Below, one piece after another: positions 1 through 13,688 of a stretch of 64,000 nucleotides of DNA. The first letter of the stretch is position 1; each line of letters begins with the position of its first letter. The notes under the pieces were generated by a model that had not been told where the DNA came from, made no database searches, and saw only the letters and a list, made by a program, of their open reading frames with translations. The stretch covers positions 186,001 through 250,000 of the forward strand of contig JAKNDB010000107.1 in the NCBI GenBank assembly GCA_024305405.1, read 5' to 3'. Position numbers and translations under genes: made by a program. The DNA is from Dirofilaria immitis. Its lineage: Eukaryota; Nematoda; Chromadorea; Rhabditida; Onchocercidae.

Positions 1-1284
1 TTTTTTTATTATAAAAATTAGCATAATAAGCATATGAATTTTTGATAATCGGATTTAATGCTTAATCGTATCATCGAACAATTGAGAAGATAATTCAGCG
101 ATCATATTTTTTTCATTATAAATCTGTTCTGCAATTTTTTTTATTTTTAGAAACTCTAAAAATAAATGAAAAAATATTCAGAAATATTCATGAAGGCAAA
201 AAATTAAGTAATGATTATCAAAAATAGAATTCAAGAATTTATCACTGAATATCTCTATCAATGATAAATGATAAGAGAATAAAATGCTGAAAAATGAGGA
301 CAGAATGAAAGAAATGATGTGATACAATTTAAATTTTAAATCTTAAATTTTGTACAACTATGGCAAAATCATATTTTAATCATTGATATAAACTGTTTCT
401 GCTAAAGAAATTAAAATTAAAAAAGTTATTTAAACATCATAAATTACAGTATATGTTTAACTATAATAGTACTATTCGTTATTATTGCGAAGTCATTATT
501 GATGAGCAATTTGAATGAGTGAGTATAATAAAGTGGTCATTCAGTTGATGGTCATTTAGTTTGATTTACAACTTGAGCAACCAAGTGCAAATATTCATTT
601 TTATATATCTCAATTAATTTTATGCATTTTTGAATATGACTAACTTTACTACTTTTTGCCTCATAAATTTATTTCCAATCATTATTGATAAATATATATA
701 CTTGTTAAATGTAAAATTTAAGTGATTAAATTTATCTTATCAATTTAATCATTTAAATCTTAACAATATCATTCATATCTATATGATCTATTTGAATTTT
801 ATTTTCTTGAATATATCTAATTAATAGAGCTAAGAAATTAAAAAAAAAAAAAACTTATATACTATCATGGAGACAATAAGGAAGGATTGATTTTAATAAC
901 TGATAAAATAAGTTTGATTTATCGATATGATTATACTCATTATTAATAATGACTATTGTAAACTACTATTAAATATTCTGATTGTAGCAACAATACATAT
1001 TACAGATTTATTCATTTTGGAATTCAGATTGGAATGGATTTTTTCAGAATAGATTAATCGCCAATTGCAAATATTTGTAATATAGATATGATGTGAAATG
1101 AGAGACATTAACTGTCAATGATTGAACAAAAATAACGTAGTAATTAGAATATCATAAACAGAAGTTAATTGTGGTATAAACGAGAGATCATCATACCTAT
1201 TTTATGGATTATTAGAGAAAGGTTAACAAAAGAGAGAATAAAAGATGGTTTATGAAATTGTTGTGCAATTTTGGCATATATGAT

Positions 1285-1351
1285 ATAGTAGTAGTAGTAA
1301 TAGTAATAGCAATAGCAATAGCAATATCATCATCATCATCACATCATCATC
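1285..1351. repeat. compound trinucleotide repeat (AGT/AAT/AGC then ATC)
   Basis: A run of AGT and AAT triplets passes into AGC-AAT hexamers and then into (ATC)n, ending near 1351. It is a degenerate compound microsatellite in otherwise anonymous AT-rich DNA. No coding role is supported. Confidence 0.85.
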
Positions 1352-1503
1352 GACAGATAATTATCGTCACATTCGATAGATAGTAAAAATTTGCCAATCT
1401 CAAATGTTAATTTTCATTTTATATTTGTTTTATAATATTAAAGACAAAATTAACAAAGTTTGACAATAAGCAGAAAAAAATTTTGTAAAATTTAAACTAA
1501 TCG

Positions 1504-1653
<150 letters not shown>

Positions 1654-1941
1654 GCATAATTGTTTCTGGCAAATATCTGCTAGATTTTCTTCGAGATTAT
1701 TGCAAAAATTTTTGTCGAGAAATAAGAATGATGAAATTTTCTCGAATTTATTTATTATATTGAGAAAAATTGTTGAAAACGAGCAAAAAAATGTATGTAC
1801 AAAAAGAAAAAAAATGAAAAAGAAATAGGCAAAAGTTATATTATTAATTATTCAAATTATATGGCATAACAAATATTTCAATCGATGATTATGAAACATT
1901 ACATTACAAAATGTGGCCACCAAATTTGAATTGATAATTAT

Positions 1942-1942
<1 letters not shown>

Positions 1943-1975
<33 letters not shown>

Positions 1976-1990
1976 AAGAGAGAGGGAGAG
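1943..1990. repeat. (GA)n microsatellite
   Basis: About 24 GA dinucleotides with AAAG and GGGA interruptions towards the 3' end, flanked by AT-rich sequence. No gene association is visible. Confidence 0.9.
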
Positions 1991-4900
1991 ATTAGTTATT
2001 TCATTATTACTAATTTACCTATGATCATTGTTTTTGAGAAAGAAAATGGAAGAAAATAAATAGTTAGTCAAATTAGTGGTAAATTTGTCATTCTGGATTT
2101 GGATTAAGAATATATCACTTCCTTCTTGACAACTATCTAAAGCTAATCTTTGATTCGTTTTAGATTTTCTAATATAAAATAAATAACTAATAAATATAAG
2201 AATTATAGTATATTTACTAGTAAGCTAATCATCATAATTATGACATTTGATGACATAAATTTTCTCACAAAAACTTTAACTAACACTATGTCCTTCTTTT
2301 TTTTCACTTCAATTTAGGAACAATCATTAATTATCATTTCTTATAAATAATTTAAACATATACTACACCTGTAAACAATAGTTAGGGAACTTATCAAAAT
2401 GAATTGATATGATGGAATTTTGAAATAGAATAATTCTACTCTTTTAGATTATCTATCTATGAAAGATAATAAGTAATGCTTTTAGTGATTACTCTCTCAT
2501 CATTAATGATTACACATCGATGATAAATTTTTTTTTTTTAACTGAAAGCAAGGTAGAATATATATTCTTGTCTATGCTTTCTTTTTTTACCCTATAAAAT
2601 TTTGCTAATTTTGATAGCTTATCACTATTTTAGCATTCTAGTGACAAGAAAATGGATTATTCTAAAAAAAAATAAAAAAATAAAATAAATAAAACCTAAA
2701 AAGTGAAGCATACATTTCTTATCAAAAATTTATCAAAGAATAGCAATAAGTCATCTTAACACTTACGATTAATCAAAAATGATTGCTTCATGATCAGTTA
2801 AAAATTGACCTTACAAAAAATGTTATCATTGCCGAAAATTTGACTAATAATATTAGAATATAAATGATCGATCATTTGGCATCAACAATTAATTTACTTT
2901 AACAAATATCGAGTGACCAGAGTAATTGCTATGATGTGTTCGATGATGTAAATCATCACATATGACTTCAGATGATCGCTATTATAATTCTATTTAGATG
3001 GCATATTCTTCAAATAATGGGTCATAGTGCAAAATGGGCAAGAGTGGAGGAAAAAATTAAATGTTGTTGATACAACACTGGACAATGCTCGATGGCTACT
3101 GAAGATGACTTCTTGTTGATCAATGAAGCAGCAATATGAACGTTGGATTTTTAACATAAATAACCTTCTGAATTTGATTTAAGTTCAATCCAAAAGTTAT
3201 TAATTTTAATGCAACCCCTTCATAAAGATTATTTCGAACAATTTAAAAATAAATTCTTTGAATTTTATAATCCAACGTTTAGAGTCTTTTTTTGCAGATC
3301 TCAACAGTTCTCGAAATTCTTAGAATATATTTAACTTTTTTAATAGGTGATATATGATGTGTGGTACAAGAAAATTGAAAATTAGTCTTGAAACTAATTT
3401 TAAATAGTTACTTCTCCTGACTTCGATGTTGTGAATGATAAATTTGAGATCGAATAATTAGGAACACCTGGTTGGATTATTGAAATTCGAAAGGAGCATG
3501 TTGAGCATAGTGAATTGATCTGCTTTTAAGTTTAAGATTCGTTACATCCGATACAATAAAGAATCCATCTCTAGAGAAATTTGTAATGTGATACTTGAAG
3601 CAGAGCTGAAAATACGGAAGTAAAGATACTTTCATAGAAACATTTGCAGCTAATATGATCATTTGTTTAAAGTTGAACTAATTTAGGCTAAATTTATCTT
3701 TCCGAAATTGATTAAAAGTAAAAATATTTCTTATCTATGCTGATAAACTTTTAGAAATACGAAAAAGTTTTTTTTGTAGAAGTTGAATCCATGGTTGAAT
3801 CCATGAACTATATATGAATCCAATTCTTTTAGCAAATAAAAGAATTTATTGAATAAGAATATTTAAAGATTATTATTTTATGAAATAAAATAATTGATTC
3901 AATATCTTCTTTCCTAAGAATGCCAAATTATTAGTTAGCATAAATAACAAAAATTGAATTATTTTAAAAGAAATGAACAGCTAATGATTTGTTATTACAT
4001 GACTGATTGGACTGATGAGTTGACCTGAATTTGACGATATAGTATGATCTAATATTCTCAACTTTCTTCTCCGATATCGAAAATGACAAATATTACCAAC
4101 AAGCATGTACGAAATTGAAGTGTTTCTGCTGCGGTATTGTTTTAAGTTGAAGTGATCTGGATCCTTTCTCCTTCTCTCCCCTACAGTTTATTATTGAATA
4201 CGATATTATATAGCTTACATTTCGTATTAGTATCCGAACACCGTACTATCTTCTTGTTGATTTCTTTGCTTATATCATTTTCGTAAATAGCAAATATTTT
4301 TGAGTTATAAAATTTTGGTAATATGACTGCTTGCTGGATCTATTATTTAAAATGATTAGAAAATCAGATGCTCATTATCACTTTCGAATTAATAAATGAA
4401 ATTAGTAAAGATAACTGATATTTTCTATGCAAATTAATTCTCGAACAGGAAAATTAACTCTCGAACGAGTTCTGCGTCATTCTTACTGTATCATAATTAT
4501 TTAACTTTCTGAAACAATCTATCTCATGCTGCAATGTTCAGCAAATTATTTCAAAACTTAAGATATAGTAAATTTATGTTTTGATTTTAGGATACAACTG
4601 AATAGTTTTAATTCCAGTCTTCTGAATACGTTGTCTACATATTCTATAAACTTCACCGTAATAAACATTGAAAAAAATATGAGACCACAGTTTACTTCTT
4701 TTTTTTTCTATTTCATCCAATCAGAACTCTATTAGCTATCTTTCGGCATTTAAAGCTCTAGAATAAGTCTTATCGCTTCTTTCTGAATAAAGTAATATGA
4801 GAGGGTTCTTTGAAGTTGGCGCAAATTCCTAGTCTGCTGCTTTTATCCAGTCCCGAACTGTTGTCCTCAAATATAGTGTCCACTTCAATTGAGTACCACT

Positions 4901-6784
4901 TAATATTATCCTCAACAAATTCTTCAGCACCTTATAACGAAAATATCAAAAGGCACTTGATAATATTAATTCGCTGCCATATTATTATTTGTGCCAGTGG
5001 GAAAATAAGATCGATATTTTTGAGTTGTCGGAATAATTCAAAAGAGTTATTATCATAGTTATGACGTTTTGCTCGCATAAATATGCGTAAAATCTCACAA
5101 TCATATAATAAAAGAAATAAAGAACATATTGTTATGTTAGTTGAAACAATGAATAAATAAATATATCCCAAAATTACAAAAGAAATAGATCCATTTCAAA
5201 AGATCAAACAAATTGTTTTTATCTACTTTATATGCAATAAATTATAATATTTGCATGATGATTATATTATTTCTACATATTTATTCCATGTTTAATTATA
5301 ATATTCACATCTATAATATTCATAATGCAATATTCACGATACTTGTAATTGAATAATAATTTGAATTGTTCTAATTAAAAATTTGTATATACCATTTATA
5401 TATTTATATCAGTCATTCTTATATTTCTTGCTCATCTCAGATAAATACTTTTCAGATAAATATTCGAGAGATAAATATTCGATATATCAAAATTTTTGAA
5501 ATAAAATAAACTTTCAACTTTTTAGAATAAATTTTTCTTTCGCTTGCTAGAATAAAAATTCGATAAACTCATATATACTATTTTGAATTCAAAACATCAA
5601 ATAATTTATCATTGCTAGTTTAATAGCAATATTATCATTTCTACAACCACCCCTTTATCAATGATATCATCTATTGCTTAATCTCTCGCTCTTTTATTTT
5701 GTCATTATTTTGCATTAAAATTTCTTAAATAAAATTTGCTAGATTCTAGGTGAACATTATCCTGACGACAACTTAGATTCTTAATTAAACCATAATTAAT
5801 TAAATAAAGCAACAATATATGGTTAGATATTTAATTCTCAACTGATAATGATATCAATAACACTTTTAACTATCATGCTTATAAATATATTTTTATCTGT
5901 TATTTTTTCTCGAATAATTACAACTGAATTGAAAATAAAATATAAATAAAGCTTGATCTTTCCAAGAGTAATAACTTCATTTGTTAGTTTCACTGAATTG
6001 ATCCAACTTAATGCTTTTTTTTACTGTCTCAACTTCTTAATCAGTAAAGTACCACGCACATATGATAGTTCCTGTTACAATGATAAGGAAAAATAGAATA
6101 TCCGATTTTTATCACTAATCAATCAATCAATCAAAATGCCACAAGAATAATTCAATTTTATAAGTATTAACCTGAGTATAAAAAAATATACATTTTAAGT
6201 TACCAGTCTGCGACTGCATATTTCTGCGATTGCTAGGATAATAATACATCTGATGAAGTTAGGTCATGTATTTATTATCTCCTTAACAATTTATCATTCA
6301 TTAGTATTACAACGTAACAAACATTTGGAATAACACTTTATAATATGCTGATAGTTTTCTACTTCGCCTGAATTAACCAGTAAGCTACATGATAAGATAG
6401 TGTCCTGCAAGTTTATCATTCTCAAATTTACGATTAAAGTTCAAGTTAACTTCAACAAAGAATGCTAAGATACAATTAAAAAAGAGAGAGAAAAAAGAAA
6501 TTATCAGTGAGTAAAACTTATGTGAAGATAAAAAAAAAGAAAGAAAGGTGAAAATTTATATGTGCTTGCATGCTTGGTTTTTTGTTAAGATGAATTGCTT
6601 GCGGAACGCATAGCAATGATTGTTATCACTAGTGATAACGATGTCAATAAACCTTTCATTCTCTTCCTTCCTAGTTCAGCAAATGAATGTTAGCCAGATA
6701 ACGATAGCCCAAAGAATCATTGCTTTATATTTGTTGTCAAAGAATAAGTAAACGAAGGAATAAATGTTTAATTGCAGGTAAGCT

Positions 6785-7020
<236 letters not shown>

Positions 7021-8526
7021 CTGGACAATTAAGAGCGGATTATCTTCACCTATTAGATACACAATGCTATAATGCGTTACATATCAAACTAAACAGAAAC
7101 TTTCGAATATTCTATGGTTAAAACAGATTTTGATGAAATATAACATTTGAAGTAATTTCATGCGCTATGAAACAATTATTAGCAAATAGCACAAAAACAA
7201 ACAAATATCTATACATGTTAATAAACTGATAACTACTTAGTGATATGGTAGTAGATTCACTATCATGCTGATATGTTATTTTGTGTAAACTTCTAATCAT
7301 CGCAAATAATACATCGTAATTCGCTTAGCTTTATTTTATTTTTTCAATTTAAATTTAATACTATCTAATTTTGATCTAAAATGCGTTACATGATTGATTG
7401 ATTTAATAATTTTAATAGTTATAACAGAGATAGATAGATAAAGTGATAGATATGAACCGAAGTTAGTAAATATCATGACATGATCTGAAAGTTGTGACAT
7501 GTATGAACTGCAGAATTAAATAATGATAATTCATTTGTATATAATTAAACTTGATGATCATAATCAGTGGAACTCCGATAGTTCGATAGTTTACTGACTG
7601 CACTCCCAGTTTAACAATTGAAAAACAATGGATCAATTTCTAGCAGCGCAATAGTTGAATCCTAAAAGTAATAAAACAAGCTGTTAGGATGGTAGAAAGG
7701 CGCAAAATCAATTTGATGGTTGTTCTCCGTGCGTGTAATGTGACAATCTTTGGATAACTATGTTCATTACCGCCCCGAAACTACCATACAACAATGGGTA
7801 TAGAAATAATAATCAAAATAAAACAAACATCTATCGGATACACTTCAACCCTTGCAAACTTATCCCATCGATTATCCAGATAGGCATAGTTCTTCTCGGA
7901 AGTTTTGATCATTTTTATTCCTAATCCACGATAACGTAAATAATTCAAATCTTAAATTATTTTCACATTCAAAGATATCAGATGACTTCTTCATTTGAAG
8001 TTTATTAACTTGTCAAATTTCCAATACAATTAATCGAATTCTTTTATCAAATTTTAAATCTTGCAAAAATTCCTTCCTTTGAAAATCTTCAAAGAGAATC
8101 TTATTTCAAACTAATTTGCAATATGATCGTTTGCTATATTTAGTTGGCATATTAACTGTCGTTAATTAATAATTAATATTTTTAATGAAGTTCTTTTTCT
8201 TGAATCCAAACAAAGACTTCTCCATTATTACCATTGCTTGACTCAATTATGATTTTGAAGATCAGCCAGTGTTTTTGATTCATTCGAGAATTTTAGCTTT
8301 CTCAATTAGCTTGCATGCGAAGTGTGACAAGCGAATATATTAAAAATAATTTATCGATTGATTTTAAACGAATTTTTATTGAGCAACATTTTTTTGAAAT
8401 AAATTAATCGTTAAATTGAATTATACTTCTTTTCAAATGTTCAAATCGAATTTTTTTCCTTCTTTTCCAAATGAGAATTTATTCATTTGGTTTCAATTTG
8501 AAGGTTTAATTTTCAACTTTGAACTT

Positions 8527-8762
8527 TTTGTTATTGCAATGATCAATAACATCTGAAACTTGGTTCAATAAAAAATAACATCTGAAACTTTCGTCCAATA
8601 AAAAATAACATCTGAAACTTGGTTCAATAAAGAATAACATCTGAAACTTTCGTGCAATAATCAATAACGTCTGAAATTTTCGATTTTCTAAAACTTTCGC
8701 AATAATCTGAAACACATCTGAAACTTTCATGCGATAATCAATAATATCTGAAACTTTCGTTT
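8527..8762. repeat. degenerate ~31-bp minisatellite, about 7 copies
   Basis: The core AACATCTGAAACTT recurs with a period near 31 bp, separated by variable spacers such as GGTTCAATAAAAA or TCGTCCAATAAAAA. Copies become more diverged towards the 3' side. The minus-strand frame over it gives a repeating peptide (SFRCYFLL-like), which is a by-product of a period close to a multiple of three and has no start context or neighbours. I treat it as a non-coding tandem repeat. Confidence 0.85.
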
Positions 8763-9054
8763 CTTCGCGTTAAATTTAAAAAATGCTCACCGAATTTAGT
8801 GGAAAAATATCTGCGATGGATAAAAGTTATTCTAATTTATTTCCCAAATTTCAATCAATTTGTTGTATTTTTCTCAATTATCTATCAAAGATCATTAAAT
8901 TTACATTTATAATTTTCATTAATAGCATCATAAACAAACAACTATTCATTTTATTATAAATTGGGAAATGTTAAAAAGCATTGTTGGAATGTATCATTCG
9001 TATCGTTTCGGGCAATTGATTGCACTTTTCAAAAATATCGATTTGCTGACGAAT

Positions 9055-9120
9055 TTATTATTATTATTATCATTGTTGTTATTGTTATTATCATTGTTGT
9101 TATTATTGTTATCATCATTG
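9055..9120. repeat. TTA/TTG compound trinucleotide repeat
   Basis: Interspersed TTA, TTG and TCA triplets over about 65 bp. It produces the hydrophobic Leu/Ile runs of the overlapping open frames, so those frames are not taken as evidence for a protein upstream of 9297. Confidence 0.8.
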
Positions 9121-9296
9121 TCCATACTCCAACTCCAATGCAATATGAATCAATTGGACCTTCATTTTTCAATATTCATTTTCATCTCATTCCTTTTTTT
9201 TTTCTGTTTCATTCATTTTCACATCGCTATACTTATCATCTATCATATATGCTATTTTTTTTTTTTTTCACATTTATCTATCGATTTACTTTCACT

Positions 9297-10032
9297 ATGG
9301 GAGCTATTCTTCACTCATCTTTATCGATCGAAATTTCTTCTCCCGAAGGTTTTGCTTCATATGAATTTTTTTTAAATTGTAAGGAAGAAGTGTGTATCAC
9401 AAGAGAATCATACCATCCTTCCTTCTACTTTAACTTACAGGTATGGTTAAATTGTTACGAGTTAAACGCTGATAAAACTAACTCTTCATCCATGATCCAT
9501 GTATCTTTGATTTCAGGATATAAATATGCTCTTTTCTTTATAAGCTTTTAAGCTTTTATTCAATCCTGTATATTTTACTTCAAATGCAATTCATATTTTA
9601 CTTATTTGCATCATATTGAAGTCAGAATTGCAGACAATAAACAGCAGAAAATCAAAAAACGAAATGAACCTATTCAAACGATATGTCCAATTTGCAATGT
9701 AAGTTCAGATATTATTATTCATTTATAATTTTTTATTTTCAATTTGAATTGAATTAACTTTAAGAAGGCAATAAAGATTATACTTTACAAAGGCTATACT
9801 TCAAAATTTGCTATAATAATATTCAAATATTTTCTATTTTCTTCATTACAATGATTCCTTTATATATAAACGTTTGAAATGATTGAAATTTGATAAATCG
9901 AATTTATTTAATTAATTTTAGGCTCGGATTATAACGATTGTACGAAAACGTTGGCAGTGTAAACTATTTATTTGCATCTGTCGACGATCAATTCATTTTT
10001 GTCCTGCATGTAGCAATGTCATCAATGAATAA
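9297..10032 (+). CDS. small LITAF-like zinc-binding protein (3-exon model, tentative)
   Basis: Proposed exons 9297-9440, 9645-9698 and 9922-10032 join in phase to 102 aa, the usual size for small LITAF-domain proteins. Donors are CAG|GTATGG and AAT|GTAAGT; the acceptor of exon 3 is a good TTTTAG, but that of exon 2 (AAACAG) is weak. The C-terminal half contains a CPICN motif and, 27 residues later, an HFCPACS motif, the CxxC and HxCPxC pair that binds zinc in LITAF/CDIP1 proteins of endosomal and lysosomal membranes. The segment between them (VRKRWQCKLFICICRRS) is shorter and less hydrophobic than the ~22-residue membrane-inserting helix of the family, so this may be a diverged member or another zinc ribbon. 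The stop overlaps an AATAAA at 10028-10033 and an A-tract follows. The first exon has no recognisable domain and the start is uncertain. Confidence 0.45.
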
Positions 10033-12800
10033 ATATATCTGATGTATTAAAAAAAAAAAAAAAAGAATTTCAATCATCATGAGAACTTCACTCTTCTGCT
10101 GTTGAATGAAATAATTGACTAAAAATTCTACATATAAACTATTTTTATATCATTATCCATTAGAGTATGTTGTTTATTTCATATCTGCAATTGATCTGAT
10201 AAATTTTCAATATTCTAGGGTAATGTTTTATTTTACTTAACTTACTTCCTTGTCAATGAAAAGTAACATTCAAATTGAATAGAAGATTTAAAATGATTCA
10301 GTTGATATGAGAATAGTTAAAAAATACTAACTAACTTTCTTATCAACTATCTTTTGAAAATTAACTATCATCCTATTTTTCTCTTTACAAGTTTTTAACA
10401 ACCAGACATTTCATAACGTACAGTATTTCTAGACACAACAATGTTGTTGGTGACAAATGGAATGTGTCAATATATGATGATGTATCTTATGTAATTAAAT
10501 AATATTGTGTCTGCTTTTTATGATTCCAATGAATGAAAGTTTTTTTTTCTGTTTTATTGATTTATAAGAGGAAATAGTTTGAAAAGAAATTTTTCTCAGA
10601 TTGTTTTATTCCTTAAAATATTTTTCTATACGATTGTAATGGATTCGATTGTATTCTGATTCAATCCATATTATCTCCAAATTCTTCTGCTCACATTTCA
10701 TAATACTTTTTTCAAAGCTTAAAAAGGATATTCTTTTTATAACATTTGATGATGATTAGCTAACTTCCACTTTTACCCTTTTACTTTTTAATTGATTGAT
10801 GTTTGGATAAGTTAAATCTATTAACAATGTCACATAATTGTGCATTCGATTATTTGTTTTTTTTTCTCGACAATTCTCTAATCCATCTAATTAAAATGTG
10901 ATACTGTCTTCCAAACATACATTTCTAAATTTCAATTTAATAAAATATTCAAATGTTATATTTTACTTTTGTAGAAGCAAATTACTCGTTTCTTTTTCAG
11001 TTGCTGTCTTAGGTTGTTAACATTAAACAACTTCTGAAAAAGTTCGAATCATACAATTAATTTAGAATTGAATAGAAGCAAAATTCATGTTGAAATATCC
11101 GAGATGTTAATTCTTTTTTTTATGAAAATTATTATGCTGTAATAAGAATTTGTTCTGTTATTTCAGGCCTTCTGATCTAATTTGCTTTGTAAAAATAATC
11201 TTCTAAACTCATTTCTTCTTCCTAAATTCGCCATTTTCCTTCTTCAATAGCTTTGCTCCTTTTATGAAATAGAAAAATGTTGTCTCCAATTAAAATGTGT
11301 CCAATTAAAATTCTTTTATTCCATGAATCATCGTGAAGATGAATTCGAATTCATTAATTTACAAAACCAATGAAACTAATGTATTATGAAACTTAATGAT
11401 TCCTTTTCTTGTCAAATATAAAAATGCTGGCTTCAGTATTCTACAGGCACAACTTATCTCGAGAAGTTTATATAATTTTTATCATTTTTTATTTAATCGA
11501 CAAAATTTCGTACCATTGCTGCTTTGCTAATACTGCTCATCTTTATGGTAATTAAAATTGCTCTGTTTATGTAAATATTTATCTATCTATTTATTCGTAA
11601 TAAATGTATCGCTTGAGTGCAAGAAGATCTCTGTGTGATATTCTCGGAAGCACTGAAGGACGGTATCATAAACTTCTCAATCTCTTTACAATATTAGTCT
11701 GATAAAAAAGAATGATATATCATCATAAATATCTTCCAGAAAAGGACGTTTCGAGTGATATCATCGATTAACTTCTTAGCCCTCGGGAATAATTTAGTGT
11801 CGAAGATAACAATCAGATCGCTTTCTAGTCAGAAGCACAAAGACGGAAAAAAATTATTGTCACATACTGTCAATTATATTTAATAACTCTTTTATCTTTT
11901 TGAATAGATATCTCTGAACATATTCAAACTTCAATATTTTCAAAGAAGTGTTATCATATCTCGGAGTGCTTAATCTATCCGAGAATATTGTGATTAGCAT
12001 TTTTCCAATTTTTATTATGGATCGAATATTTATTTAGTTTTTTCAAATGCAATCAGAGATAGTTTGTTGTTTCTTTTCGATGAGTAAATATTTCTAGGAA
12101 GGTTTTCATTTTTTTTTTTGATGAATGTTTGAATTCTGAATTCTGTTCATGCAAATAGGTACTATTGATTATTAGTTATTCTCTTCGCGTTGATTATCCT
12201 TTTATTTCATATTTGTGATTTCAAAAAAAAAAAAATATTTTATCTATAAATATCATTCGAAAAATAACACATCACATGATAAACATTTCAAATAATCTTA
12301 TCAATTTAAAACTTAATTATGCCCAGAGAAATTTATTTGCTATATTTTGAATCTAAGAATTTCCTCATGCAACATTTATATTCAAATAAAATTGTAATTT
12401 TATTATCTGAAAATTTTAAATTATCCATTTCTTATTTAAAGTAAATCGTTTCTATGATAAAGAAATATGATATTCTAAGAAATTTTTACAATGCTAATAA
12501 ATAATATATCATTTGCCATATGATACATATATACTATTTTAGATTGTTTTTATAGACAATGTATGAAATGTAAAATTTAAATTTTATTAATTCAATTCTT
12601 ATATTTCAAACAGAGAGATTATAATTTGATAAGATTTCATTTCCGATATAGCACGATATATACATATATATATATACTATATATATATAGTAAAGATATA
12701 ATCTAAATGTATGAAATTTATTATTGATATTTTTAATTTTTAGTTTGAGAAAATTCAACACACAGAAGATAATTAGCAATTGGCAATTTTTGTTTATTCT
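10033..12800. other. intergenic, no gene seen
   Basis: AT-rich sequence with homopolymers and an interrupted TA tract with dyad symmetry near 12658-12690. I found no exon pair, RNA gene or conserved motif here. Confidence 0.55.
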
Positions 12801-13402
12801 TTAAAATTTCAAATATTTTATTTTGAAACCTTCTACAGCTTATCATCCATATTTAGATAACATCGATATCATCGATATCATTGTGGTTGTAAAAATTCCA
12901 AATATTTTATTTTGAAATCTTTTACAGCTTATCATCCATATTTAGATATCATCGATATCATCGATATCATTGTTGTTGTAAAATTCCAAATATTTTATTT
13001 CGAAACCTTCTACAGCTTATCATGCATATTTAGATAACATCGATATCATCGATATCATTGTGGTTGTAAAAATTCCAAATATTTTATTTCGAAACCTTCT
13101 ACAGCTTATCATGCATATTTAGATAACATCGATATCATCGATATCATTGTGGTTGTAAAAATTCCAAATATTTTATTTTGAAACCTTCTACAGCTTATCA
13201 TCCATATTTAGATAACATCGATATCATCGATATCATTGTTGTTGTAAAAATTCCAAATATTTTATTTTGAAACCTTCTACAGCTTATCATCCATATTTAG
13301 ATAACATCGATATCATCGACATCATTGTGGTTGTAAAATTCCAAATATTTTATTTTGAAATCTTTTACAGCTTATCATCCATATTTAGATATCATCGATA
13401 TA
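12801..13402. repeat. 88-89 bp tandem repeat, seven copies
   Basis: The marker TACAGCTTAT recurs at about 12834, 12923, 13011, 13100, 13190, 13278 and 13366, a period of 88-89 bp. Each unit contains CCAAATATTTTATTT, the TACAGCTTATC core, TTTAGATA and, in full copies, a palindromic GATATCATCGATATCA block followed by GTGGTTGTAAAA or GTTGTTGTAAAA. Copies differ by only a few substitutions (C or T in CATCCATA/CATGCATA, TTCG or TTTG), indicating recent amplification. The last copy is truncated inside the palindrome. Open frames over it are repeat-driven. Confidence 0.95.
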
Positions 13403-13541
13403 CTCTATTCCCTTCTTCTATTCATGATAATGCTATTTTTAAATTTAAACAAAATTATTTCGTTGTAGAAACTTTTCTTTGTGACATATCGCTATGTGAT
13501 ACATACGTATATCGAAGTGTTAATTTTTATTTTACACACGC

Positions 13542-13688
13542 TAAATATCATAATTGAATTGGAACCAAAATTATACTGATTATAAAAACTTTTATCATAA
13601 TCAGTAAATATATTCTATTCCTAAATATCATAATTGAATTGGAACCAAAATTATACTGATTATAAAAACTTTTATCATAATCAGTAAA
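13542..13688. repeat. direct duplication of a ~67-bp segment (79-bp period)
   Basis: Two virtually identical segments begin at 13542 and 13621, each running from CTAAATATCATAATTG to ATAATCAGTAAAT, separated by a short spacer. Inside each copy ACTGATTATAA and TTATCATAATCAGT form an imperfect inverted repeat. It lies directly downstream of the 88-bp array. Confidence 0.9.

Noticed and set aside
8506..8730. Repeat peptide frame (SFRCYFLL units)
   Set aside because: A degenerate 31-bp tandem repeat happens to stay open; no start context, splice sites or neighbours.
13267..13557. 96-codon plus-strand frame
   Set aside because: Most of it lies in the 88-bp tandem array and its edge.
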